Counted from the stretch's first letter, positions 8,458 to 17,815 are shown. The stretch is DNA of 64,000 nt from Evansella tamaricis (GCF_019042215.1 NZ_JAHQCS010000035.1:1-64000); one strand, 5' to 3'. The notes: generated from the sequence alone by a model not told the origin. Numbers and translations are program-made.

Positions 8458-8660
8458 GATAAAATTAAATTATAGTAAAATATGGAACTTTGGTCTTTTG
8501 TTAATCAGGATTATTATTGGATGAGGAAGGATGTTGAAGTAATTTAATCGGGGAGGTCGATGGTTAGTTGAATGAGAAACCGGAAAATGTTTTAAACATT
8601 GTGGAGCTTAAAGGATTATTAAGGGAAGGGATTTCAATTAGAAATTAGGGGGGGAGTAAT

Positions 8661-9050
8661 ATGGATTATGAATTAGTAACATCTCTAGATGAGGTAGTAC
8701 AAAATATAAAGCAATTCAATTCAGATTTAAGTGAGGAACTCGATGTCATTTCACAACTCTCACAATTTAAGCACTGGTATTTTATACCTCAAATCAATTT
8801 ATTTGGACCAAGCAAATATATCGGATATAAGGATATGAATACTTCTAGATATAACAGAGGGAGGAGTAAAACTGGAGTAGACACTGAAAAAGAGTTGAAA
8901 ACATGGTTTATTAAACTTTCTAGAGATTCGGAAAACAGTAAAAAGTTGATGACGGAACTTGAAGCAATTTTGGCATGCCATAATAAAAAAACTCGAACTA
9001 ACGCGCATATCCATATTCTTAAAAATGGCATAAATCTAAAAATAGAGTAG
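8661..9050 (+). CDS. Hypothetical protein, 129 aa
   Basis: Starts at ATG 8661 behind a strong GGGGGGAG site. The sequence has a helical N-terminus. A central block FKHWYFIPQINLFGPSKYIG is followed by YKDMNTSRYNRGR and KELKTWFIKL. I recall similar F-HWY-FGPSKFIGY blocks next to HNH or restriction-type domains, but cannot name a family. It has no partner gene. A shortened target-recognition domain is possible and unproven. Confidence 0.5.
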   Translation: MDYELVTSLDEVVQNIKQFNSDLSEELDVISQLSQFKHWYFIPQINLFGPSKYIGYKDMNTSRYNRGRSKTGVDTEKELKTWFIKLSRDSENSKKLMTELEAILACHNKKTRTNAHIHILKNGINLKIE

Positions 9051-9242
9051 TAGTGTCGGTTTTCTTTCCTTTTTTTTTGAGTGTTGACAGTAACTATAGT
9101 AAGGGTACTGGGGAGCAGGTACCACTTTTAGAAAGAGAAAGAATTTAAATCATGAAAAGGAAGATATGTGTTTTTTCTGGAGATGGATTTGAAGCAAGGG
9201 GACGGTTCCAGAAGGGGACAATCGGAAGTTTTGCGCGAAAGA

Positions 9243-9279
9243 AGGCACAACGAGCGGATTTTATCTGCTCGTTGTGCCT
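9243..9279. repeat. Perfect 13-bp inverted repeat
   Basis: AGGCACAACGAGC (9243-9255) pairs exactly with GCTCGTTGTGCCT (9267-9279). Further pairing of AGCGGA with TCTGCT extends the stem. There is no T-run on either side, so it is a strong hairpin but not an obvious terminator. Confidence 0.6.
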
Positions 9280-9470
9280 CTATCTATTCCTATACATAAA
9301 CCTTATACGCAAAATTTTTGATTGCCCCAGAAGAAGGAAGTCGCTCATCCACTGCACTATGGGGTTTCAATCTTTTGGTAGATCCTTATAATTGTTATTT
9401 GATGCTTTTTTTAATCTCTGGATGAATTCGTCTATCTAAAAAGTAACGTTTTTAGGCATAGTTCCCCCCT

Positions 9471-9492
9471 CCCCATTGAAGGGGCTTTTTTT
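9471..9492 (+). terminator. Short GC hairpin with T-run
   Basis: CCCC-ATTGAA-GGGGC is followed by TTTTTTT. It sits just beyond the 3' end of the minus-strand transposase and may belong to the end of that element. Confidence 0.45.
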
Positions 9493-9515
9493 AATATCTA
9501 TTCTGTTCAGTCTGT

Positions 9516-10658
9516 TTATGAGGAGTCTCCTGATAAACTTGACTTTAAATGGGACTTTTTACAGTTCGGACACAGACTAAGGTCTTTACCTACTATAATG
9601 GACAAAATCTCAATATAATTTAAGCCTTCAAAGATAGATTCATATAAAGGGCTTCCTGTTAATGATCTACATAATGATAGCTTAGTCGCTTTGGTTCGAT
9701 TAGCTAAAATCCCGTAGTACCTTAGTTTTACAAATCCCTTCGGGAGAACATGCATTAGAAAACGTCGAACAAATTCTACGGATTTCATGGTAACTTTCTT
9801 TTGACTATTATTGTCTTTATAATCTCTCACGCTAAAAGTTACTGTATCCATGTCCGCCAATAAAATCCTTTGATTCGAGATGGCAATACGATGGGTATAG
9901 CGGGCAAGGTACTCCATGACTGCCAGTGGCCCCGAAAAGGTTCTTTTTGTGTAACTGTACCAATCCAAGGAGTAGCACGTATCTAATAATTTTTGAAACT
10001 CTTTTGGATTTTTATAATAGATGGCATCGCCATAAAAACTTAGTAGTTCCCGTTTGTAGAACTGCTTTAGATAGTATAGGAATTTACCGCGAAATTTTTT
10101 TGATAATACCTTTACTGGAATAAAGAATTTTTTACTGGTGTTGCGCCACTGATTTAATTTGTTTATCCCACCCGCCAAAACAATCGTGTGAATGTGCGGG
10201 TGATAATGCAAATTCTGTCCCCAAGTATGTAACACAGAAAGGAAACCAATTTGCGCTCCTAAATACTTTTCATCAGCGGAGAGTTCCGATAATGTTTCAG
10301 CCACCGCTTTAAACATCAAATCGTAGAGTAATTCTTGATTATGATAAATAACCATCTTTAGTTGTTCAGGCATCGTAAAAACCACATGGAAATAAGGGGC
10401 ATTTAGGATATCTTTTTTGCGCTGATCCACCCAAACCTCTTTATTAATTCCCTGACACATCGGGCAGTGTCGATTTCGGCAAGAATAATTTCTTACAAGG
10501 ATATGATCACATTCTTCACACTCATAGGAATAAGTACCTAAAGCGGATGTTCTGCACTTTACTATGTCATTAGCTGCTTTATCCTGCTGGAAAGATGATC
10601 GAAAGGTCTCTTTATATTTCGGATAAGATGCTTGAAACAAGTCTTGTATAGTAATCAT
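9516..10658 (-). mobile_element. IS91-family transposase (HUH type), intact
   Basis: 380 aa. The N-terminal zinc-binding region has CEECD and CRNRHCPMCQ. The HUH metal-binding motif is HYHPHIHTIV. The tyrosine motif region is EYLARYTHRIAISNQR, and a C-terminal CPNC pair follows. This is the full IS91/IS801-type order, for rolling-circle transposition. Its ATG overlaps the stop of the upstream recombinase gene by an ATGA junction, so the two form one transcription unit. Element boundaries could not be fixed because IS91-type elements have no terminal inverted repeats or target duplications. Confidence 0.9.
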
Positions 10659-11522
10659 AGCTTGAATTCATCCGAATCTAGAGGGCTTTTAATACCCATT
10701 AAACTTTTTGAAGTCATGTGCAGATAAGTTAATGTTGTTTTGATACTTTTATGACCAAGCATCTGTGAGATGAAGACAGGATCAACACCATTCTCTAGAG
10801 AATGGGTTGAGAAACAATGCCTCAAGGTGTGTGCTGAAATATTCTCATCAAGATTTAACCTTTTCCTAACCTTATCAACGTGTTCTTTATTGTTTTAATA
10901 CTAATAGATCTTTTTTATCTTGACCAGGGAATAACCAATCCTCTTTTGTATAGGGTATATTGGCAAAGTAGCTCTTAAAATACAAACGAAGTATTTGAAG
11001 AGCTGTCTCTGATAAAATGGTATATCTATTCGTGTTATGTTTTGCTTTTTCCACACGGATTCGCATCGTTCTACTACAAATATCCTTGATTTTTAGTTTC
11101 GCTACTTCACTTACACGTAAACCACTGCCATAAATTAGAACAAAAAAAGCTTTGTGTTTTAGATTAGTCGTCTCATCCAACATTTTGAGTATGTCTTCTC
11201 TAGGGGGGATGACAGGGAATTTTACCGGTCTTCTCATCCTTGGGACTTTTCTAGAATTCCACTCTCTATCGAGTACATAGGTGTAGAAAAACCTAACAGA
11301 GGAAATGTAATTATTAATTGTACCAGGAGAGAGACCTCTAACGTTTTTCAGGTGTAGGATGTATTGTTGGGCGTCTTCATCTGTAACTTCCTCGATGGTT
11401 ATGTCTTTTTCTTGTATATATTTCAAAAAGGAATGCATTCTTCGTCTATAGGATTTCCTTGAGGATTCTGGTGTGCCTTTAAGTTCGAAGAACAATTCAA
11501 TTTTTCGTTCATAGTGCTCCAT
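10655..11522 (-). pseudogene. Tyrosine recombinase partner of the IS91-like unit, frameshifted
   Basis: The gene starts at ATG 11522 with GGAGG upstream and encodes a XerD-like N-terminal core-binding domain followed by GSGLRVSEVAKL, which holds the catalytic Arg. The frame breaks near 10890. RSISIKTI and then KEHVDKVRKRLNLDE are in two other frames. The second continues through HTLRHCFSTH and MLGHKSIKTTLTYLHM, with HxxR and the Tyr, to a stop at 10655. At least two indels separate the halves. Some IS91-type units carry an upstream recombinase gene like this one; here it is inactive while the transposase is open. Confidence 0.85.
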
Positions 11523-11649
11523 AAAATAACCTCCGGTAAGTTGTATTTGATCTAGTAAACAAAGTACCAACTATTGAAGGAGGAGCACGAGAAGCATAAA
11601 AAAAATGGAAAAGCATATTCTTTTGTGTACATGTTATAATGATCATAAT

Positions 11650-11725
11650 AAAAAGTATGCCTTTCTTTGTTTTGGTTTGTTTTCTTTGGCGATTAAACAA
11701 TACCATAAAAGAGGCATACTTTTTT
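11650..11725. terminator. Long-loop hairpin with A and T tracts
   Basis: AAAAAGTATGCCT pairs with AGGCATACTTTTT across a loop of about 45 nt. The stem is flanked by A on one side and T on the other. Confidence 0.45.
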
Positions 11726-12059
11726 TGTATTTTTACTGAACAAATTTAGGTGGGGTTTTAGCCATCGCAGAGCGATTTCGTTCTTCTCATCCCTCCGTCC
11801 CTGTATGATTAACAGCAAGGGGTGGGGCACGCCCAGTAGGAAAATTCACTTTAACTTGCTGGTAAGATGAATAAGAAATTCAAGAGCAGTATAAGCCACT
11901 ATTATGTATAGGGTAGAAGTCTAAGAATGAGCTTGCCACTATATTTTAGATTGAATTATATAACACGACAAGTGAGTTAGTACGCACTAAAATAATGGTA
12001 GCGCGCTTTTAGTTTTATTGTCGGGTTAATGAAAAGGATAATCGTAATTTTTCTACACA

Positions 12060-12103
12060 CAAAAGTTCAACTACGCGATTTTCATTGCTTAGTTGGACTT
12101 TTA
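12060..12103. terminator. Hairpin, possible terminator
   Basis: AAAAGTTCAACTA pairs with TAGTTGGACTTTT, with one mismatch. A and T tracts flank it, so either strand could use it. Confidence 0.5.
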
Positions 12104-12204
12104 CTTTGTCGAGGTGTTGTGAAGCATCGGTTCGTCCCCTGAACGTGCTTAAAGTAAAGATTTAACACAAAATTATCAAATATATTCGAAAAGTCAAAAT
12201 ATTG

Positions 12205-12251
12205 TTGACTTTATAAAAGATTAGCAGTATTATTTGATTAACCGAGTTAAT
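12205..12251 (+). promoter_or_regulatory. Promoter and candidate operator of the ROK regulator gene
   Basis: TTGACT (12205-12210) and TATTAT (12228-12233) are 17 bp apart. A palindrome ATTAAC-CGA-GTTAAT covers 12237-12251, at or just after the expected transcription start. A repressor bound there would block the promoter. Confidence 0.6.
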
Positions 12252-12299
12252 TGATAAACTTAATTAATAAAAAAACGATAGATTTTAGGGAGTAGACCA

Positions 12300-13514
12300 A
12301 TGAATAGACTAAAAAAAGACAAAGGGGTTAATTTTGAAGATGTTCAGAAAATGAACCGCTCCATCATCTTAAAGTTAATTAGAAAATATGGAGTATGTAC
12401 TAGAGCTAAGTTAGCTAGTGACACTGGACTTAAACAAGCTTCCATTACTAAAATTGTTGCCAGCTTAATTGAATTCGATATTGTTAAGGAAGTTGGAATT
12501 GTCGAGGGAAAAAAAGGAAGAAGGTCAATCGGCATCCAAATAAATACGGATCTGTATAAGTTCCTTGGCGTTAAATTATCAAGAAGATATTTTTCTGTAG
12601 GCTTATATGATTTATCAGGTTATGAGTTTGAGGTAGAAACAAAAAAGATTTCGATGATGAACGGGTCTGCTGAAATATTACTAGAAATGAAAAACATGGT
12701 TCACTCTTTTTTAAAGCGATACGCCAACGTCGCTGCAATTGGTGTTGCACTACCAGGACCATTTCTTAAGAACAATGAAAAAATTGGATTAATTACTGAA
12801 CTACCTGGTTGGGAAGAAGTTGATTTAAAACAAGAACTAAAGGATGAATTTTCTATACCAGTATTTTTAGAACATGACGCCAATGCTGCAGCCCTTGCAG
12901 AATGGTGGTTTGGAGAAACGAAACAAGACATTGATGTTATGGTGTACTTATTAGTTGGTGAAGGGGTTGGAGCAGGTATCATTGATCAAGGTCGCCTCTT
13001 TACCGGTACTCAAGGAATTGCTGGAGAAGTGGGCCACATGAGTATTGATTATAATGGCAGACATTGTAGCTGCGGAAATTATGGCTGCCTTGAAAAGTAC
13101 TGTTCTACCTTTGCCTTAAAAGAGGACGTTACCTCAAAGCTTTCCATATACCCTGATAGTATGTTAAACAGTACAGATAAATTAACCACAGAATTGATTT
13201 TTAAGGCACTTGATAATGGAGACCCATTAGCTATCGAAGTAATAGATAGAATTGGTACCTACTTAGGCTACGGGATAATCAATATTGTAAACGTATACAA
13301 TCCTGAGCTTATTGTCATAAGCGACAAAATGACTAGGGGAGGAGACTACCTCTTGAAAAAAATAGATGAAACAATTTCATCGAGATTACTCCCAAGCGTT
13401 TATGAAAACTTGACTATTCAAATGAGCATGTTTAAGAATGATCCACCTCTTTATGGAGCAGCTGCGATTGCCGCAGATAACTTCTTAGATAATCCGACTG
13501 CCTTTCTTGAGTAA
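12300..13514 (+). CDS. ROK-family transcriptional regulator
   Basis: 404 aa, ATG 12300 behind AGGGAG. The N-terminal winged helix (NRSIILKLIRKYG, then TRAKLASDTGLKQASITKIV) is followed by a sugar-kinase-fold domain. That domain has the ROK signature GIAGEVGHMSID and the zinc-binding motif CSCGNYGCLE. This is the XylR/NagC type, in which a sugar or sugar phosphate bound by the kinase-like domain releases the DNA. It stands at the head of the phosphorylase/ECF/kinase cluster in the same orientation. It is therefore the likely local repressor, acting on its own promoter and perhaps on the palindrome at 13764-13803. Confidence 0.88.
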   Translation: MNRLKKDKGVNFEDVQKMNRSIILKLIRKYGVCTRAKLASDTGLKQASITKIVASLIEFDIVKEVGIVEGKKGRRSIGIQINTDLYKFLGVKLSRRYFSVGLYDLSGYEFEVETKKISMMNGSAEILLEMKNMVHSFLKRYANVAAIGVALPGPFLKNNEKIGLITELPGWEEVDLKQELKDEFSIPVFLEHDANAAALAEWWFGETKQDIDVMVYLLVGEGVGAGIIDQGRLFTGTQGIAGEVGHMSIDYNGRHCSCGNYGCLEKYCSTFALKEDVTSKLSIYPDSMLNSTDKLTTELIFKALDNGDPLAIEVIDRIGTYLGYGIINIVNVYNPELIVISDKMTRGGDYLLKKIDETISSRLLPSVYENLTIQMSMFKNDPPLYGAAAIAADNFLDNPTAFLE

Positions 13515-13763
13515 CTAATAAACTTGCAGGTCAAGGTTAATGGACTTCGTGAGAATCGCAATTAGCTTTGGCCTCCGAGTTACTTACATAAGCCTATTTC
13601 CGACTACATTACACTACTTACTGCATCTATGATGACTAATTTAACATAGCTACTCTATTATTTTATTGTACTTTGAATTCATGTTTTCATCATACACCTC
13701 ATGTATCCGCAAAATGGACAGTATATCACATATAACGTTGTAACCTAAGCGAATGTTGACTAG

Positions 13764-13803
13764 AAGTCTCTCATTTGAAGAATAACAAATGCTAGACTTT
13801 TAA
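13764..13803 (+). promoter_or_regulatory. Inverted repeat before the phosphorylase gene
   Basis: AAGTCTCTCATTTG and CAAATGCTAGACTT pair with two mismatches around the 8-nt AAGAATAA, followed by T-rich sequence. It may be a terminator for the ROK gene. Alternatively it is a ROK operator, since arms with an 8-nt AT-rich centre fit that family. TTGACT at 13756 overlaps it. The two readings cannot be separated from sequence alone. Confidence 0.45.
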
Positions 13804-13840
13804 AAATTTTTTTATACAAAAGACATAAGGAGGCAGAGAA

Positions 13841-14575
13841 ATGTTATTAAATGCTAACAACAAACAATACCATGTGGACCTTGTGGAAGGGGATGTTGGG
13901 AGGTATGTCTTTCTACCAGGAGATCCTGGGAGAGTCGAGTTAATTGCTAGTTTATTTGAAGAATCTTGGAAAGTAGCCGAAAACAGAGAGTATATAACGT
14001 ACACCGGTTATGTAAGCGGTACCAAAGTTTCTGTATGTTCTACTGGAATAGGTTCCCCTTCTGCAGCTATAGCAGTAGAGGAGCTTAGTAGAGTTGGTGC
14101 AGATACTTTTATTAGAATTGGTACTGCAGGTCCCATGCAGGAGTTCATTAAGAAAGGTGATGTGGTAATAGGTACCGCAGCAGTAAGGGATGAGGGTACA
14201 ACAAGGCAGTATATGCCTATGGAGTTTCCAGCGACTGCGGATTTAAATGTATCAATGGCACTTTGTGAGGCGGCCCAAAAACTAAACAAAGAATATCATG
14301 CAGGAATTATTCAATCGAAGGATTCCTTCTACGGAGAAGTGGAACCGGATACGATGCCAAATGCGACTACATTGAAAGAACGGTGGAACTGCTGGGTTGC
14401 AGGCGGAACGCTCGCCTCAGAGATGGAAGCAGCAGCTATCTATATTGTTTCTGCTATTCGGAAATTAAGAGCAGGCTGCATTTTAAATATGGAAGGCTCC
14501 ATGGAAGAGACAATAAAGGTTGGGATTGAGGCAATAAGAATTATGGAAGCGAATGAACGAAACAAGCAAGGTTAG
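13841..14575 (+). CDS. Uridine-phosphorylase-like nucleoside phosphorylase
   Basis: 244 aa of the PNP_UDP_1 family. Phosphate and ribose site motifs are LPGDPGR near residue 27 and STGIGSPSAAIAVEEL near 66. The family signature GADTFIRIGTAG lies near 88, and EMEAAAIY near 197 contributes the nucleoside-site Glu. The reaction would be phosphorolysis of a nucleoside to base plus sugar-1-phosphate. After EMEAAAIYIVSAIRKLRAG the usual loop before the last helix is shortened by about 15 residues (ILNMEGSMEETIKVG), so specificity may differ. ATG 13841 follows AAGGAGG. An ECF transporter begins 16 bp after its stop, linking uptake and cleavage. Confidence 0.8.
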   Translation: MLLNANNKQYHVDLVEGDVGRYVFLPGDPGRVELIASLFEESWKVAENREYITYTGYVSGTKVSVCSTGIGSPSAAIAVEELSRVGADTFIRIGTAGPMQEFIKKGDVVIGTAAVRDEGTTRQYMPMEFPATADLNVSMALCEAAQKLNKEYHAGIIQSKDSFYGEVEPDTMPNATTLKERWNCWVAGGTLASEMEAAAIYIVSAIRKLRAGCILNMEGSMEETIKVGIEAIRIMEANERNKQG

Positions 14576-14591
14576 GTGGTGGAAGGATTAG

Positions 14592-15485
14592 ATGAAACCT
14601 ATTATTGAGTTTCAAGATTACTCGTATTTTTACCCAAAAGAGGAAGAAGCAGCAATTAAAAACATTTCAGTTACCATTAATCAAGGTGAATTTGTTGGAA
14701 TTATTGGGAGAAATAAAGCAGGTAAATCAACTGCATGTTTGTCCATGATTGGGATCGCTCCCCACACAATTGGAGGAGACTGGATTGGAAATGTTATTGT
14801 AAATGGTATTCTCTTAGATGAATCGACAGTAGGAACTATAACTAATCATGTAGGTGTTGTCTTTCAAGATGCGGAAAGTCAATTTACTCAGGAGACAGTG
14901 GAAGATGAAATTGCCTTCGCCATGTGTAACATGGGAATTGAACGTACTGAAATGCTAAACCGAGTTAAAAAAGTTGCAAAAGATTGCAATTTAACAGACT
15001 TCCTTGACCGATCACCGTTTCAACTTTCAGGGGGGCAACAACAAAGGCTAGCAGTTGCCTGCCTCCTTGCTTTAAAACCAGAGGTAGTAATCCTCGATGA
15101 ATCTACCTCACAATTGGATCCAATTGGTAGAGATGAGATATTTTCGTTAGTGTCAAAGCTTCATCAATTAGGGAGAACGGTAGTAATGGTTGACCATAAT
15201 ATTGAAAAAATTGCCCAGTACACATCTAAAATCATGGTGTTGTTTGATGGAGAAGTAAAATTGTATGGAGACACGAGGGAAATTCTTCAGCAAAAAGAGT
15301 TATTGAACCAGTATCATATCCGACTACCTCAAGTAACGGATGCAGCTTATGGATTGAAAGAAGAAAAGGGATTCACTACCCTCCCAATTACACTTGATGA
15401 AGCTGTAGGGGCTTTCAGCAATGAGGATAAAAAAGGGGGAGACATAAGTGGAGCCAGTTATTCAAACGAGAAATCTTGTTCATGA
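14592..15485 (+). CDS. ECF transporter ATPase, first subunit
   Basis: 297 aa ABC ATPase. Walker A is modified to GRNKAGKSTACL near residue 36, the Q-loop is VFQDAESQFTQETVEDEIAF, the signature is LSGGQQQRLAVA, Walker B is VVILDESTSQLDP, and the switch His is in VDHN. The QDAESQ Q-loop is typical of EcfA proteins. It overlaps the next ATPase gene by 38 nt, so the two subunits are translationally coupled. They form the cytoplasmic motor for the S and T proteins downstream. Confidence 0.88.
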   Translation: MKPIIEFQDYSYFYPKEEEAAIKNISVTINQGEFVGIIGRNKAGKSTACLSMIGIAPHTIGGDWIGNVIVNGILLDESTVGTITNHVGVVFQDAESQFTQETVEDEIAFAMCNMGIERTEMLNRVKKVAKDCNLTDFLDRSPFQLSGGQQQRLAVACLLALKPEVVILDESTSQLDPIGRDEIFSLVSKLHQLGRTVVMVDHNIEKIAQYTSKIMVLFDGEVKLYGDTREILQQKELLNQYHIRLPQVTDAAYGLKEEKGFTTLPITLDEAVGAFSNEDKKGGDISGASYSNEKSCS

Positions 15486-16263
15486 GTACAAGGGTGGTGT
15501 TCGTGCTTTAAAAGGAGTGGATATTGATATTCATCATAATGATGTTGTATCCATTATTGGTCAGAATGGAAGTGGAAAAACTACATTAGTCAGGCATTTT
15601 AATGGCTTGTTAAAGCCGACGGAAGGAACAGTAACGGTGGATGGTGAGGATACGGAGGGGAAAAGCGTTAGTTTTCTTTCCAAAAAAGTAGGCTATGCCT
15701 TTCAAAATCCGAACCACCAGTTTTTCTGTGAAACGGTAAAAGACGAGCTGTTAGTAGGCCCGAAAAATTTTAAATTTTCTGAGACAGAAGCACAGGAAAA
15801 ATTAGAGTATGTCGTGGACTTATTAGAAATAGAGGATATTTTAACAAAACACCCCATGACTTTAGATTATACGAGGAAAAAAATCGTATCGATTGCTTCC
15901 ATCTTAACTTTTTCTCCGAAAGTGGTCATTATGGACGAACCGACGGGGGGATTGGATGAGGATGGAAGGAAGATACTGAAGAACACAATGGATCTCCTCC
16001 ACGAACAAGGGAATACGGTGATTATGATTTCTCATGATATGGACTTTGTTGCGGAAAATACAAACAGAGTGATTGTCATGGCTGAGGGACAAGTATTAAT
16101 GGATGCTGATTGTCAAACGGTTTTCAGGAGGGAAGATGTTCTGAAAAAAGCTTGGATAGAACCCCCTCAAATTACCCAACTAGGCAATGCCGTTTGCAAA
16201 GATGGAATATTTTTAAGTGTGAATGACTTCGTCACACACTTCAAAAATAGAATAACAACTTAA
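15448..16263 (+). CDS. ECF transporter ATPase, second subunit
   Basis: 271 aa. Walker A is GQNGSGKTTLVRHF near residue 38, the Q-loop is AFQNPNHQFFCETVKDELLVG, and Walker B is VVIMDEPTGGLDE followed by the switch His in ISHDMD. The ABC signature region reads MTLDYTRKKIVSIA instead of LSGGQ, a marked departure; the partner subunit has a regular LSGGQ. The composite site that uses this signature may be inactive. GTG 15448 follows AAAGGGGGAG inside the end of the previous gene. Confidence 0.86.
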   Translation: MEPVIQTRNLVHEYKGGVRALKGVDIDIHHNDVVSIIGQNGSGKTTLVRHFNGLLKPTEGTVTVDGEDTEGKSVSFLSKKVGYAFQNPNHQFFCETVKDELLVGPKNFKFSETEAQEKLEYVVDLLEIEDILTKHPMTLDYTRKKIVSIASILTFSPKVVIMDEPTGGLDEDGRKILKNTMDLLHEQGNTVIMISHDMDFVAENTNRVIVMAEGQVLMDADCQTVFRREDVLKKAWIEPPQITQLGNAVCKDGIFLSVNDFVTHFKNRITT

Positions 16264-16283
16264 TTTAAGGAGGAATGGACGGC

Positions 16284-16910
16284 ATGGAAGTTAAGCAAGA
16301 AAATAATCAAGTAAGGAAGTCGGCAACGATTAGCAGGAAGACTCGAACTACCTACGCACTGATATTAATTCCAATCGGGATTGCAATTAACGTAATTGGC
16401 GGTATCATTGCTGGGCAACTGAAACTACCGTTTTTTATGGACTCTATCGGAACCATTGTTATTGCGGCGATTACTGGACCACTCATCGGTGGAATAACGG
16501 GAATTATGACCAATGTTGTACTGGGACTTATGCATGGAGATGTATTGGGGATGGCCTTTGGCTTAGCTAATTTAGCCTCGGGTGTTATTATTGGATTTAT
16601 GGCCAAATACGGCTGGTTTAAAAACTGGATACATGTTGCTTTAGCTACTGTATTTGTCACGTTGGCTAACTCATTTATAGCAGCACCGATTGTCGTATTC
16701 TTATATGGCGGTGTAAGTGGCGCGGGAGTAGATTTAGTAGTTGCTGGATTCTTAGCAGCAGGTCAAGATATCTTCTCTTCTGCATTCCTAGCGAGATTAC
16801 CAATTAACTTGGTTGACAAAGGTATTGCTGTTATCATTGCTTTCTTGATCCTTAAGAAGCTACCAGATACTATGAAAAATCTAATTCCTCCTAGAAAAGC
16901 AAAAAAATAG
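16284..16910 (+). CDS. ECF transporter substrate-binding S component
   Basis: About 208 aa with five to six hydrophobic membrane segments, including YALILIPIGIAINVIGGIIA, IGTIVIAAITGPLIGGITGI and GIAVIIAFLILKKLP. The layout is that of a small integral-membrane substrate-capture subunit. ATG 16275 is only one base after AAGGAGG, so ATG 16284 is the likely start. Substrate cannot be read from sequence. The neighbouring phosphorylase suggests a nucleoside, while the downstream enzymes suggest a fructose derivative. Confidence 0.78.
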   Translation: MEVKQENNQVRKSATISRKTRTTYALILIPIGIAINVIGGIIAGQLKLPFFMDSIGTIVIAAITGPLIGGITGIMTNVVLGLMHGDVLGMAFGLANLASGVIIGFMAKYGWFKNWIHVALATVFVTLANSFIAAPIVVFLYGGVSGAGVDLVVAGFLAAGQDIFSSAFLARLPINLVDKGIAVIIAFLILKKLPDTMKNLIPPRKAKK

Positions 16911-16968
16911 TCTTATAGTGTTTGATTATGGATAAGGTTTACTATTTTATAAAACAGAGGTAATGACA

Positions 16969-17745
16969 ATGCTACAAATAAATGAGAAAGATACGTTTAT
17001 CAAAAACCTGTACCCCATGACAAAAATATGGTTTGCCTTTTGGATGGTTGTAGGTATTTTTACCTTCACTAACTATTATTTATCGGCAGTAGTATTTGTG
17101 GCAGCCTTAATATTGATTTACACGGAGGGATTAATTAGAGGCTTCAAAGTATTAATTTTGGCAGCCATCCTCCTAGGGGTCAGTTTGTTCATGATACAAG
17201 GCATCCTTAACCCGTCTAATGAAACCGTTGTGTGGGAAGTCATTACAGGTACTCGATTTGTGTTTTATCAGGAAGGGTTAACGGTTGCAGGAAATGTCTA
17301 CAGTAGAATTGTGCCCTTAATTGCGGTACTATACTTGGCCATAAGAACGTTAAACATGACCGAATTGGGAGTAGCCCTAAATAAAGCGGGAATCTCCTAC
17401 CGAGCTACCTTTGTCTTAACTTCGACCTTCCAAATCATACCGGTACTAAAGAAAGAGATGTTTCAAATTATTAATGCTCAGAAGTCACGGGGGCTTAACA
17501 CGGAAGGAAGTCTTCTAAATCGAATGAAAGCGTTTATTCCTTTGATGGTACCCCTGATTCAAAACTCAATGATGAATGTCCAAAATCAAGTGGTTGCCTT
17601 GGAGAGTAAGGGATTCAATTCCGATAATAAGAAAACGTATTACCGGGATCCACAAAAAAGAGCCATCGATACGTTCATTGTTTTGTCTGTAGCATTATTT
17701 GGCGTCGTCGGAATTGCCTATAGAATCCTTCTTTATGTTAGCTAA
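16969..17745 (+). CDS. ECF transporter transmembrane T component
   Basis: About 258 aa with four to five membrane helices. The two cytoplasmic coupling motifs of EcfT proteins are present as AQKSRGLNTEG and ALESKGFNS; they contact the ATPases. ATG 16963 is only two bases from AGAGG, so ATG 16969 is chosen. It completes a dedicated two-ATPase, S and T module. Because the S gene sits inside the operon, this is a group I ECF transporter. Confidence 0.85.
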   Translation: MLQINEKDTFIKNLYPMTKIWFAFWMVVGIFTFTNYYLSAVVFVAALILIYTEGLIRGFKVLILAAILLGVSLFMIQGILNPSNETVVWEVITGTRFVFYQEGLTVAGNVYSRIVPLIAVLYLAIRTLNMTELGVALNKAGISYRATFVLTSTFQIIPVLKKEMFQIINAQKSRGLNTEGSLLNRMKAFIPLMVPLIQNSMMNVQNQVVALESKGFNSDNKKTYYRDPQKRAIDTFIVLSVALFGVVGIAYRILLYVS

Positions 17746-17771
17746 GTTGGCCCTATCCGTGTGAATAGGTT

Positions 17772-17815
17772 GAGATACTTCTACTGTTAGAACGGTAGAA
17801 GTATCTCCCTACTTC
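17772..17815 (+). terminator. Terminator after the ECF operon
   Basis: GAGATACTTCTAC (13 bp) pairs exactly with GTAGAAGTATCTC around a 10-nt loop, followed by a pyrimidine-rich tail. Some read-through into the next gene is likely, since no new promoter is obvious before 17888. Confidence 0.7.

Larger units (their letters stand above)
9051..9515. other. Intergenic stretch with two hairpins
   Basis: No convincing gene. It contains a diverged REP-like core near 9110-9123, the long hairpin at 9243-9279, and CCCC-ATTGAA-GGGG followed by seven T at 9471-9492. The last is a probable terminator or part of the left end of the IS91-family unit. Confidence 0.5.
11571..12204. other. Intergenic stretch with two long hairpins
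   Basis: No supported gene. It holds the inverted repeats at 11650-11725 and 12060-12103 and some moderately GC-rich sequence at 11760-11840. It probably contains the right boundary of the IS91-like unit. Confidence 0.5.

Noticed and set aside
9152-9391. 79-aa plus-strand ORF
   Set aside because: It runs through the perfect inverted repeat at 9243-9279, has no domain-like sequence, and its ribosome binding site is weak.
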